Source: Planctomycetia bacterium
Lineage (GTDB): Bacteria; Planctomycetota; Planctomycetia; Gemmatales; HRBIN36
Assembly (NCBI GenBank): GCA_016795155.1
Contig: JAEUIE010000022.1
Location: forward strand, 62,001-126,000
Direction: 5' to 3'
Length of the DNA stretch: 64,000 nt
This document shows, piece by piece, positions 25,418 to 33,886 of this stretch. The notes below the pieces were generated by a model. The model saw nothing but the letters and a program-made list of their open reading frames with translations, was not told where the DNA came from and searched no databases. The number at the start of each line of letters is the position of its first letter. The first letter of the stretch is position 1. A program made the position numbers and the translations under genes.

Positions 25418-25563
25418 TCCCCCTCGGGGAGAGGGTTAGGGTGAGGGGTTTTATCTCATGGCGTAAGCCTATCGTGTTACGATCATTTGCAATCAAGACG
25501 ATGGGCTTACGCCACAAAAATTTCCCCTCACCCCCCAGCCCCTCTCCCCAGGAGGGAGAGGGG
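25418..25563. repeat. Inverted pair of CCCTCTCC-type repeats
   Basis: Two copies of the GGGGAGAGGG/GTGAGGGG repeat in opposite orientation flank a 70-bp unit whose ends GGCGTAAGCCTATCG and CGATGGGCTTACGCC are themselves inverted. The result is a nested palindrome just upstream of the GspF-like gene. No gene is supported within it. Confidence 0.6.
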
Positions 25564-25587
25564 GATAAATCGAAACACGAGGTCAGT

Positions 25588-26607
25588 GTGTTTTCCAAAC
25601 AACTTCCGCTGGCAGCGTTGATTGAACATTGTCGGGCCACCCGTCACATGCTGGAGACAGGTTTGACGTTGCCACAGGTCATGAGTCATCAGGCAAAATC
25701 AGGACCGGCTGCCATGAAACCGGTAGCCAAAAGGCTGGCTGCCAGCCTGAAAGCGGGAGAAAGCCTGCAGGATGCCTTGGAAGAGGAAAAAGAGTATTTT
25801 CCCCCACTCTATCTATCCTTGGGTGCAGTTGCAGAAGAGACAGGCAATCTTCCTGAAGTGCTTCGAGAGTTGGAACACTTCTTTTCCATGCAACTCAGTC
25901 TCTGGAAGAAATTTGTTGCCCAGATCACCTGGCCTTGCATTCAGTTCGTGCTGGCAACGCTGGTTGTCACACTTCTGATCTGGCTGTTAGGTATTCTGGG
26001 TGATGGCAAACATGGCATGAGCGTCTTTGGTCTGCAGGGATCCAAGGGAGCAGCCATCTTCTTCTTTGGCGTTTGGGGATTTGTTCTTGCCATCTTCGTG
26101 GGAATCTATGTTTTGCGAAATGTTGTGGGGCGTGGGCCGTTGATTGATGGCATGGCATTGAAGCTCTATGCACTGGGGCCAACACTCGAAGCATTGGCAT
26201 TAGCCCGGTTTTCCCTGGGCATGTCGGTGACACAGGAAGCAGGAGTAGCTCCGGAAACCGGCATCAAGCTGGCCTTGGAATCTACCAGTAATCATGCCTA
26301 CATCGCCAGGGTGGTTCCTGCTCAGTCGATGCTGAAAAGTGGTGAAACCCTGGCAGATACCCTGCGGGAGCAGCATATTTTCCCCGAAGTGTTTGTGGAT
26401 GTGGTTCACACTGCCGAAGTGAGCGGCAAAGAGCCTGAAACCTTTGCCCGTCAGGCAAAACAATACAGCGAGATTGCTGAAGCACGTCTCAAAATACTCG
26501 CTACCGCAGCCTATTGGCTCGTCTGGCTGATGGTAGCCATCTTTATCATCGTTCTGATTTTCAACATCTTCAGCCAATATGTCAGTGCTCTGAGCGGAAT
26601 TGGATAA
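25588..26607 (+). CDS. Type II secretion/type IV pilus inner-membrane protein F family (GspF/PilC-like)
   Basis: About 339 residues from the GTG at 25588, which has GAGG five bases upstream; the frame is open further up but runs through the intergenic repeat. Two T2SF domains are visible: one around residues 10-110 (MLETGLTLPQVMSHQ...AEETGNLPEVLRELEHFF) and one around 215-325 (GVAPETGIKLALEST...AEVSGKEPETFARQAK). Three hydrophobic segments lie near 120-145, 160-185 and 310-335. These proteins form the platform of pilus or type II secretion systems. No pilin or ATPase gene is near, so it is an orphan here. Confidence 0.85.
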   Translation: MFSKQLPLAALIEHCRATRHMLETGLTLPQVMSHQAKSGPAAMKPVAKRLAASLKAGESLQDALEEEKEYFPPLYLSLGAVAEETGNLPEVLRELEHFFSMQLSLWKKFVAQITWPCIQFVLATLVVTLLIWLLGILGDGKHGMSVFGLQGSKGAAIFFFGVWGFVLAIFVGIYVLRNVVGRGPLIDGMALKLYALGPTLEALALARFSLGMSVTQEAGVAPETGIKLALESTSNHAYIARVVPAQSMLKSGETLADTLREQHIFPEVFVDVVHTAEVSGKEPETFARQAKQYSEIAEARLKILATAAYWLVWLMVAIFIIVLIFNIFSQYVSALSGIG

Positions 26608-26682
26608 ACTTGGCATCCAGTTTGCGTTAGAATGTAAATACATCATGCAGACTCGCAATCCTGCATCGTTGAGGAATTAATC

Positions 26683-26955
26683 ATGCCGCAAGCCGTAGCA
26701 GATCCGGAAGCGCTCAAGCGTTTCGCGCAACAGTTGCAGAACTTCACACAGACTATCCAGACCGGGCAAACCGTGCTGCAGGCACAACTCAATGCCCTGG
26801 GTGATACCTGGCGTGACCAGGAGCACGAAAAGTTTCTGACAGCGTTTCAGGAACTGAAAATCATGGTGCAGCGATTTACCGCTGCGGCCACCGAGCACGT
26901 GCCGTTCCTGCATCGCAAAGCCAAGCGCATTGAAGAATATCTGCAGCAGCGATGA
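26683..26955 (+). CDS. WXG100-family protein
   Basis: A 90-residue all-helical protein of the WXG100/ESAT-6 family size. The hairpin turn reads GDTWRDQEHEKF, i.e. W-x-D in place of the classical W-x-G, a variant frequent in planctomycetes. Two amphipathic helices flank it. It has no signal peptide, as expected for a type VII secretion substrate or partner. GAGGAATTA precedes the ATG. It opens a four-gene set with a coiled-coil protein, a second W-x-D protein and an FtsK/SpoIIIE-type ATPase. Confidence 0.85.
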   Translation: MPQAVADPEALKRFAQQLQNFTQTIQTGQTVLQAQLNALGDTWRDQEHEKFLTAFQELKIMVQRFTAAATEHVPFLHRKAKRIEEYLQQR

Positions 26956-26982
26956 GCAGACGCGTCAGCCAGCCGATTAGCC

Positions 26983-27079
26983 GTGGCAGGGTTATTCGGT
27001 ACTCCGAATGACCCTGCTGGATGTGCAAAACTCAGTAGTTTTGCAGGGTCATGCATGAGTACATGCATAACCCTGCCAC
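26983..27079. repeat. Composite palindrome, GTGGCAGGGT subfamily
   Basis: A 97-bp copy from GTGGCAGGGTTATTCGGTAC to GAGTACATGCATAACCCTGC plus CAC. It is very similar to the copy at 51672-51770. It separates the WXG100 gene from the next gene and could form two stable hairpins in the transcript. Confidence 0.8.
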
Positions 27080-27145
27080 ATCTCTCGGCATTAAATAGTC
27101 ACATCACTCAAGTGATGTAGGAGTATTTGTGGTGATGGAGGTGCT

Positions 27146-27658
27146 ATGAGTTCCGGAGCCAATGTAACTTCCGTCGATGCCTTGACCGAATTCCGTGCTG
27201 CCTGGGTCGATTTGCAGGAAAAGATCATCATTGCACTCTCAACCACCGAAGGTGAGATAACTTCAGCCTTTCGTTTTCTTGAGCAGCAGCAGCAGCATTG
27301 GAAAATGGAAGAACTGAAAAGGCATGAAGCCTACGTGGAAGCGAAACAGATTCTCAAGCGCAAGGAACTGGGCCGCGCTTTCGGTCACAAAATCGACGCC
27401 ACCGTTGCAGAAGAAGACGCCCGGAAAGCCAAGGTAAAATGGCAGGCTACCGAGGTGAAAGTAGCCAACGTCAAGAAATGGAAGCCCCGGTTAGAACATC
27501 AGGTGAACGATTACCTGGGCCCGCGACAGGGTTTATCCGTGCAGGCTGAGACGGAAATGGTGCGTGCACTGGCATTTCTCGATCAGAAAATACAAAGCCT
27601 GGATCAGTATCTGAAACTGCAGGCGCCTGTCGCTGTTGCCGGAGGTACCAAGCCATGA
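27146..27658 (+). CDS. Coiled-coil protein of the WXG100/FtsK cluster
   Basis: A 170-residue helical protein with no signal or membrane segment. Residues about 10-75 and 75-150 are long charged helices (EFRAAWVDLQEKIIIAL, FRFLEQQQQHWKMEELKRHE, AETEMVRALAFLDQKIQSLD). It overlaps the next gene by four bases (ATGA), which indicates translational coupling, and has GGAGG shortly before its ATG. The family is unrecognised. Position suggests a structural or chaperone component, or a second secreted helical protein, of the type VII-like system. Confidence 0.7.
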   Translation: MSSGANVTSVDALTEFRAAWVDLQEKIIIALSTTEGEITSAFRFLEQQQQHWKMEELKRHEAYVEAKQILKRKELGRAFGHKIDATVAEEDARKAKVKWQATEVKVANVKKWKPRLEHQVNDYLGPRQGLSVQAETEMVRALAFLDQKIQSLDQYLKLQAPVAVAGGTKP

Positions 27659-27867
27659 CATCCGGAGTAGGCACGGTACAGCTTCAGGACGGACTCAAAA
27701 AACTGCTCATCAAGTGGGAAGAAACCAAAGCCTGCTGGGACGATCAGGTGCGGAAGGATTTTGAACGAAAGTTCATCGAGCCGCTGGTCGACCAGTTGAA
27801 GACAACCATGCAGGCACAGGAAGATTTGTCACGCATGATGCAGGCCTGTTATCAGGACTGCAAATAG
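27655..27867 (+). CDS. Small WXG100-like protein
   Basis: A 70-residue helical protein. ACWDDQVRKDFERKFIEPL places a W-x-D turn followed by the spaced Phe residues typical of the second helix of WXG100-like proteins. The N-terminal helix is short, so the protein is below the usual 90-100 residues. It overlaps the coiled-coil gene by four bases and precedes the ATPase gene by 32 bases. Likely a partner of the 90-residue WXG100 protein; heterodimers are usual in such systems. Confidence 0.7.
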   Translation: MTSGVGTVQLQDGLKKLLIKWEETKACWDDQVRKDFERKFIEPLVDQLKTTMQAQEDLSRMMQACYQDCK

Positions 27868-27899
27868 AGAACACCAACCCTCATCAGATAGATGGTACT

Positions 27900-30800
27900 A
27901 TGCCAGAACCACTTTTGCTCAAGCGCTTGCGAGACCTTGTCCATCAAGTTCGATCTGCCATCCAGAATCGAACAGCGTCAGAGAATGAACTGGCAACGGT
28001 TCACCTGGAGAAAGCCCAGGCTGCTGAAGACACCTGGAAGCAAATTCAGGTTGATCTGAAGCAGAGGCAGGAAAAGCAACTTGCTGAGCTGGATCAGGAG
28101 TTCAAGGATCGCAAACTGAAATTTGCTCAGTCTGCCCATGCTGAACTCGAATCGACCAAGCAGGCATTGGCTAAAGCCGAGCAGGACATGACTGGCAGGC
28201 ATTACCTGGAGACGGAAAGTCTCAAACGTGCTTATGAAGATGCAGTCTGGTCAACCAAGACCATTTACGAAGGTGACAAAAAAGCTGCCAATGAGAGTCT
28301 GCGGGCGAAAGAACACGAGGCACACGCAGCCTGCCAGAAACTGCGTGGCTTCCTGAAACAGGCGGAAGAAACCCTGGTAGCCTGGCGACTTCGGCCTGAA
28401 TATGCCGAGCTACCCAAAGTGGAGCCACTCAAAGTATCTGAGGGAACGTCGCCCAAAAACCTGCTTGAACAAATGGTAAAAAAAGGGGAAGCACAATTAT
28501 CCAAGCTGCAAGGCTTGCTGCTCCCAAAACTGGTGCAACTCCGAATTGTCATCCCCTTCGCCATCATTCTCACTGCATTGCTGACCATTCCGGTGATCAT
28601 GCTGACCGGTAATAAACTCGTCGGCGCTGCCATGGGTATACCAGCAGCAGCAATCATCAGCTTTGCCATTGTCTACTCGGCTTACCAGGTTGCAGCCTGG
28701 CAGGCTCGTAAAGCGACGTTTCCACTGGGCGATACCGTAGCAGAAGCACTTACCCTCGAGCCTCATTGCAAAAAAGAAGCTGAGGTGGAAATCAAGCATC
28801 TGCTGAAGAAGCTGCAGGATCAGAAAAATGCTGACCTGGAAGCGCACGACAAGACTTTTGTCCCGCAGATCAAACAGCAGAAGATTACCTTCGAGCAGGA
28901 ATCCAAATCTTTCTTCGCCAGTAAGGATACCAAGCTCGCTGAAATGCAGGCTCGATTCAAGACCGACATGGATTCCATTGAGAGTGAGCACAAGTCAAAA
29001 CTGGAGCGTATCAATACTGCATATTCCAGCGACTTGAAAAATGCGGAAGAAAATTATCAACGCGATGCAGTAACCGTTCGCCAGCGATACCAGGAAGCTC
29101 GAAAGGGAATGGTGCATGCCTGGAAAACTTCACTCGAAAACATCAAGAATGAATCTGCATCGCTGAAACAGGATGTTGCGACGATCTGCCCAGCGTGGAA
29201 CAACTGGAAATCACTGCCGTCGGCGAATGGCATGCCCGATGTCGTGCAGTATGGCGAATTCACCATCGACTTTGCCAGCATACCTGGTGGCATTCCTGCT
29301 GATGCTGAGCTCAAAGCCGAGCCGCCTTTGAAACAGACTGTTCCTGCATTGGCTTCATTCCCTACCGGTGGCAATGTCTTGTTGAAGGCAAACGGGCCAG
29401 GCAAGGAAGCTGCTATCGAGGTTTTGCAGCAACTGACTTTGCGGTTCCTGACCCAGTTGCCTGCAGGCAAAGCCAGGCTGACCATTTTCGACCCTGTCGG
29501 GTTAGGCGACAACTTTGCCGCCCTCATGCACCTGGCGGATTACGATGAAGCACTGATCGCCCACCGCATCTGGACGGAAGAGCACCATTTCGAACAACGC
29601 CTGGTCGATCTGACCGGCCACATGGAAAGCATCATTCAAAAGTATCTACGAAATCAGTATCCGAGCATCGAGGCTTACAATCAGGATGCAGGCGAAGTAG
29701 CTGAACCTTTCCGCTTGCTGGTGGTGGCCAACTATCCAGCTAATTTCAATACCGAAGCCGCCAAGCGACTGGTCAGCGTGGCAGCCAGTGGTTCGCGATG
29801 TGGAGTGAGCACCTTTATCAGCATGGACACCAGTGCCGATCAGCCTCGAGATATCAACCTGACCATTCTGGAAGAGAACAGCCTGTTGTTCGCGTGGAAG
29901 GATGGACGCTTCAGTGCAGGCGACCCGGACTTTGCCGATCTGCCCTTAAGCATGACTGTTCCACCCGATGACCAGCGTGTTACCGAACTCCTCAATCAAG
30001 TGGGCAAGGCAGCTCGCGATGCAGCCAAGGTGGAGGTGGCATTCAAGCTCATTCATCCTAACTTTGAGCAGAAACCAGTGTGGTATGCCGACAGCGCCAC
30101 GGGTTTGAACATCCCTCTCGGGCGTGTCGGTGCAACGCGTCGGCAAGCCCTCACGCTGGGGCAGGGCACCTCGCAACATGTGCTGGTTGCAGGCAAGACG
30201 GGTTCAGGCAAATCGACTCTGCTCAATGTTCTTATCACGAATGCTGCCTTGCACTACAGCCCTGAACAACTCGAAATGTACCTGATTGATTTCAAGAAAG
30301 GCGTTGAATTCAAGGCTTATGCGGTGCATGCACTGCCTCACGCCCGCGTTATTGCCATTGAAAGTGAACGAGAGTTTGGCTTGTCGGTATTGCAGAAACT
30401 CGACGCGGAATTGAAACACCGAGGAGAGCGTTTCCGTGAACTGGGTATTGCCAACATCAAGGATGTGCGTGAAGCAGATCAAAATGCCATGTATCCGCGT
30501 ATTCTGCTCATCGTCGATGAGTTCCAGGAATTTTTTGTCGATGACGATCGGCTGTCGCAGGAAGCTGCTCTGCTGCTTGACCGGTTGGTCAGGCAGGGCC
30601 GTGCCTTTGGTATCCATGTCATCCTTGGTTCACAAACCCTGGGAGGCGCCTACACGCTGGCTCGCAGCACCATCGATCAGATGGCGGTTCGCATCGTGCT
30701 GCCCTGTTCAGAATCGGATGGGCACCTGATTCTGGGCGACGATAACCATGCCGCCCGCCTGCTCAGCCGGCCAGGCGAGGCCATCTACAACGATGCCAGC

Positions 30801-31781
30801 GGCCGCGTGGAAGGCAATCATCCGTTCCAGATCTGCTGGCTCGATGATGATCAGCGGGAACAACTTCTGGAAGACATTCACAAAAAGTATGTCGGCTCGC
30901 CGGGCAAGTTCCAGTTTGCAGAACCGATTGTCTTTGAAGGCAATGCCCCTGCGGAACTCAGTCGCAGCAGACCCTTGCTGGCAGCCTTGGAGAAATTACC
31001 TGCACAGGCCCCCAAAGAACCTGCAGCACTCCTCGGCGAAGCCATCGCCATCAAGGATGCTTCCACTGCCGTATTCAAACGGCAGTCGGGCAGTCAGTTG
31101 CTCATTCTGGGACAGGATGAACGTGCCGCAGTCGGCGTCCTGGCAGGTTCACTGGTCAGTCTGGCCTGCCAGCATCCGCCCGGTACTGCAAAATTCTTTG
31201 TCCTGGCTGCGAACTTTGAAGTGGAACCTGCACAGGCCTTGCACCGCCTGATTAAACTCCTGCCGCATGAAGTGGCAACCGGTCAACATCGCGAAGTAAG
31301 CCAGCACATGCAGACCCTGCACGATGAGTTAACTGCACGACGATCACTACCTCCCGATGCCCCCATGACACCGATTTTCGTTGTCATTCACGGGTTGCAT
31401 CGCCTGCGTGATCTCCGCAGAAGCGATGACGATTTTGGAGGTGAGAGCAGTTCATCCCCTGTCAACCAGATGGCCGAACTGGTGAAAGAGGGAGCAACCC
31501 TGGGCATACATTTCCTCATCTGGGTAGACACCGCCACGGGTGCAACCCGCTCCTTCGACCGTGCTACCCTTCGCGAGTTTACCCTGCGTGTTCTGTTCCA
31601 GATGTCCGCCAACGATTCCTCGAACCTCATCGACAGCCCCGCTGCCGGCAAACTCGGAGCACACCGCGCGCTCTACCATTCCGAAGAAATGGGAACCATC
31701 GAAAAATTCCGCCCCTACGGCGTGCCTGATGAAGCGGTTTTCCAGTTGCTGGAAGAGAAGCTCTCAGGGTGGAATCGGTAA
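27900..31781 (+). CDS. FtsK/SpoIIIE-type membrane ATPase, EssC-like, with N-terminal coiled coil
   Basis: A 1293-residue protein. Residues 1-200 are a long coiled coil, followed by two membrane helices (about 214-236 and 240-265), a second coiled coil (290-430), then three ATPase-like modules. The first (about 490-680) and third (about 1050-1270, LLILGQDERAAVGVLAG) lack proper Walker motifs. The central one is intact: Walker A AGKTGSGKST at 764-773 and Walker B LLIVDEFQEFF with D873 and E874. The two-helix, three-ATPase plan is that of type VII secretion EssC/EccC, with the coiled coils replacing EssC's FHA domains. Neighbouring WXG100 genes support a secretion role. It is not a chromosomal FtsK: there are no four N-terminal helices and no gamma domain. 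Confidence 0.85.
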   Translation: MPEPLLLKRLRDLVHQVRSAIQNRTASENELATVHLEKAQAAEDTWKQIQVDLKQRQEKQLAELDQEFKDRKLKFAQSAHAELESTKQALAKAEQDMTGRHYLETESLKRAYEDAVWSTKTIYEGDKKAANESLRAKEHEAHAACQKLRGFLKQAEETLVAWRLRPEYAELPKVEPLKVSEGTSPKNLLEQMVKKGEAQLSKLQGLLLPKLVQLRIVIPFAIILTALLTIPVIMLTGNKLVGAAMGIPAAAIISFAIVYSAYQVAAWQARKATFPLGDTVAEALTLEPHCKKEAEVEIKHLLKKLQDQKNADLEAHDKTFVPQIKQQKITFEQESKSFFASKDTKLAEMQARFKTDMDSIESEHKSKLERINTAYSSDLKNAEENYQRDAVTVRQRYQEARKGMVHAWKTSLENIKNESASLKQDVATICPAWNNWKSLPSANGMPDVVQYGEFTIDFASIPGGIPADAELKAEPPLKQTVPALASFPTGGNVLLKANGPGKEAAIEVLQQLTLRFLTQLPAGKARLTIFDPVGLGDNFAALMHLADYDEALIAHRIWTEEHHFEQRLVDLTGHMESIIQKYLRNQYPSIEAYNQDAGEVAEPFRLLVVANYPANFNTEAAKRLVSVAASGSRCGVSTFISMDTSADQPRDINLTILEENSLLFAWKDGRFSAGDPDFADLPLSMTVPPDDQRVTELLNQVGKAARDAAKVEVAFKLIHPNFEQKPVWYADSATGLNIPLGRVGATRRQALTLGQGTSQHVLVAGKTGSGKSTLLNVLITNAALHYSPEQLEMYLIDFKKGVEFKAYAVHALPHARVIAIESEREFGLSVLQKLDAELKHRGERFRELGIANIKDVREADQNAMYPRILLIVDEFQEFFVDDDRLSQEAALLLDRLVRQGRAFGIHVILGSQTLGGAYTLARSTIDQMAVRIVLPCSESDGHLILGDDNHAARLLSRPGEAIYNDASGRVEGNHPFQICWLDDDQREQLLEDIHKKYVGSPGKFQFAEPIVFEGNAPAELSRSRPLLAALEKLPAQAPKEPAALLGEAIAIKDASTAVFKRQSGSQLLILGQDERAAVGVLAGSLVSLACQHPPGTAKFFVLAANFEVEPAQALHRLIKLLPHEVATGQHREVSQHMQTLHDELTARRSLPPDAPMTPIFVVIHGLHRLRDLRRSDDDFGGESSSSPVNQMAELVKEGATLGIHFLIWVDTATGATRSFDRATLREFTLRVLFQMSANDSSNLIDSPAAGKLGAHRALYHSEEMGTIEKFRPYGVPDEAVFQLLEEKLSGWNR

Positions 31782-31783
31782 AT

Positions 31784-31822
31784 GCTCCCCTCTCCCTTTG
31801 AGGAAAGGAGTTGGGGGTGATA
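31784..31822. repeat. CCCTCTCC-type intergenic repeat
   Basis: Imperfect palindrome CTCCCCTCTCCC...GGAGTTGGGGGTGA immediately after the ATPase stop codon. Same dispersed family as at 1446 and 25418. The remaining bases to 31926 show nothing else. Confidence 0.5.
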
Positions 31823-31926
31823 CGGGATTAAGTTCGAGCATGAATCAGTAAATCCACCTGCAAATTAAGTTGACACTCTATCGCCCAGTGTCACAATGTC
31901 GCAAATCGTCCGTTGCGAGATCAGCC

Positions 31927-33597
31927 ATGGCTGCGGCACCAGCGATAAAAACAAAACCGGGTTGGTGTCGGATTTTGCTTGCGACACTGCTGGTCTACCT
32001 TTTATCTGTTTGGGTTTTCTGGTATCTGCTCCCAACTCAATCTCGCCTGACTTTTTCTACCGATCCCAGTCTGAACTTTGCCGGCTTTTCGCCCGACAGC
32101 AATTTACTGGCAACCACTACCAAGCTCAAAGAACCATTGAAGGATAACAAGGTCTTTGAGATGCCTGTCTATGGTGGTCCCGTACGCATTCATGACATTC
32201 AAACCGGCAACGAACGTTTTCAACTCGCCCAGGATTGGCAATCCGTTTCTCATGTAGTCTTCTCACCGGACAGCAAATGGATTGCCACTCTTGCTCAGGA
32301 TGGTGAGGCTGCCGTTTGGAATGGACAGACTGGCAAAATGCATTTCCGTTTCAAAACTTGTCCGCAAGGCGCCAGGGGATATGGCTATGAATCCGATATG
32401 CGCTTCGCACCAGATGGTGTCACTCTGGTGCTGGTCAGCCCAAACGAAAATGATCTGGAAATCTGGGACATTCCATCCGGTCAACCTCGTGCCACCATTC
32501 CTAATGTGCGCTGCTTCGGCTTGTCACCCGACGGCAAGACCCTCATTTCTGCAGAATATTTTGCGAAACCTGTGTCTTATTGGAATGGCGTACTCTTCGA
32601 TTATTTATTCGCAGCTGGAACTTACCTGCCATTGCTCCCACGAGAAATTCTTAGCCAATTGCAATCCATCCATGTTCGTGATCTGCCCACGGGAAAAATA
32701 CGTTCAAAACTCCACGGCTGGATCCGCGCATCAGCATCTGTCGCTATTTCACACGATTCGAACATGGTGGCGATAGGCACTCATGCTTTCCCAACAGCTC
32801 CAGATGAGTTCGACAAAAATCATGCCGAAGTAAGGCAATGGAATCTTTCCACGCTAGATGTGTTGCCAACATTGAAAATCTACAAACCCAGCTTTAGAGG
32901 TGTATTTCGATTGAACTACAGCCACAATAATCAGATTCTCTTTACCCATGATGGCGTTGTATCACAGGCTTGGAATGCAACAAAAACACCACCTGTTCAG
33001 ATAGATGTTTCAGTTTTGGATGTTTCGCCTGATGGGAGACGAGCGGCTTTCGAAAGAACTGATAATCCAGCGAATCCTGTATTTCCAAACACATTGAAGA
33101 ATCATGTTGTGATCGTTGATCTGCCATCAGGAGCAGAAATTCAAAAGCTGAAAGTCGATCGTCCTACTCTGTCAGTCAATCCTTTGAAATTCAGCCCAGA
33201 CGGCACCCTGCTGGCGGTGAAGGTAATTTATCATCAAGACGAGGATGGAGTGATTCAGAAATATCTTAGGACTCTTCAATTTCTCTTTAAGGCAAACGGT
33301 AATCGCGGGATAGGTGATCCGCATTCGGAAATCAGGTTCTTCGATGTTGCAACAGGGCGTTCACGCGGTGCCATCCATGATCAGTTGCGGAGTTATGGCA
33401 TTAGCTACACCGCAGACAGCAGCATTTGCTATATTTATGGGTCAGACGGCATACAACTCTGGGACGTGCCACCTCGATCACCATGGGTTAGAGTACTTTC
33501 CTTCGCAGCAATACCTTCTGTCCTGATCCTGCTAATTCAACTTATTTCGAGTAGAAGGAGAAGTGTGTCGAGCTATCGAGAGGTACCGCAAGGTTGA
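31927..33597 (+). CDS. Membrane-anchored WD40-repeat protein
   Basis: About 556 residues from the ATG at 31927; the frame is open 19 codons further up. A hydrophobic helix lies at residues about 15-35 (ILLATLLVYLLSVWVFWYLL) and another at the C-terminus (VRVLSFAAIPSVLILLIQLI). Between them are WD40-type blades with the recurring F-S-P-D-S/G-x-x-L/W-A pattern: FSPDSNLLAT, FSPDSKWIATLAQDGEAAVWN, FAPDGVTLVLV, LSPDGKTLISA, VSPDGRRAAFE, FSPDGTLLAVK. A beta-propeller scaffold at the membrane is inferred. It follows the type VII-like cluster by 145 bases; a functional link is unproven. Confidence 0.75.
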   Translation: MAAAPAIKTKPGWCRILLATLLVYLLSVWVFWYLLPTQSRLTFSTDPSLNFAGFSPDSNLLATTTKLKEPLKDNKVFEMPVYGGPVRIHDIQTGNERFQLAQDWQSVSHVVFSPDSKWIATLAQDGEAAVWNGQTGKMHFRFKTCPQGARGYGYESDMRFAPDGVTLVLVSPNENDLEIWDIPSGQPRATIPNVRCFGLSPDGKTLISAEYFAKPVSYWNGVLFDYLFAAGTYLPLLPREILSQLQSIHVRDLPTGKIRSKLHGWIRASASVAISHDSNMVAIGTHAFPTAPDEFDKNHAEVRQWNLSTLDVLPTLKIYKPSFRGVFRLNYSHNNQILFTHDGVVSQAWNATKTPPVQIDVSVLDVSPDGRRAAFERTDNPANPVFPNTLKNHVVIVDLPSGAEIQKLKVDRPTLSVNPLKFSPDGTLLAVKVIYHQDEDGVIQKYLRTLQFLFKANGNRGIGDPHSEIRFFDVATGRSRGAIHDQLRSYGISYTADSSICYIYGSDGIQLWDVPPRSPWVRVLSFAAIPSVLILLIQLISSRRRSVSSYREVPQG

Positions 33598-33886
33598 ATG
33601 CTACTAATCGATGGCAACGAGCACATACGATGAGTCGTTAGCGGGTTGGCTGTCGAGGAAAGTCATCGATGAATTACTTTCCATGATTGAAGGTGATATA
33701 TGTCGCAATGTGACATCGAGGATCTTAAGAAACTTATGTTGGATATCAGTGATGCTGAGGATCGGGCTCGGGTGCCCTAGTCTGGTCGTACTCGACCTGA
33801 CTAGGGTGTGACCTCGTGAAGTCTGTCTAGCGGTACTCCTTGCGTGAATCGCTATCATCCCTTCGGGATGCAAATCCAACTCGGTG
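33598..33886. other. Intergenic stretch with possible gene fragment and half palindrome
   Basis: Two short overlapping plus-strand frames (from ATG 33611, and from ATG 33700 reading MSQCDIEDLKKLMLDISDAE) look protein-like but are short and the second runs into a half palindrome at 33770-33808 (GGGTGCCCTAG...GTACTC...CTAGGGTG). This may be a small gene truncated by the repeat. No function is assigned. Confidence 0.35.

Noticed and set aside
27900-31781. Chromosomal DNA translocase FtsK
   Set aside because: Only two membrane helices, extra degenerate ATPase modules, no gamma domain, and WXG100 genes next to it.
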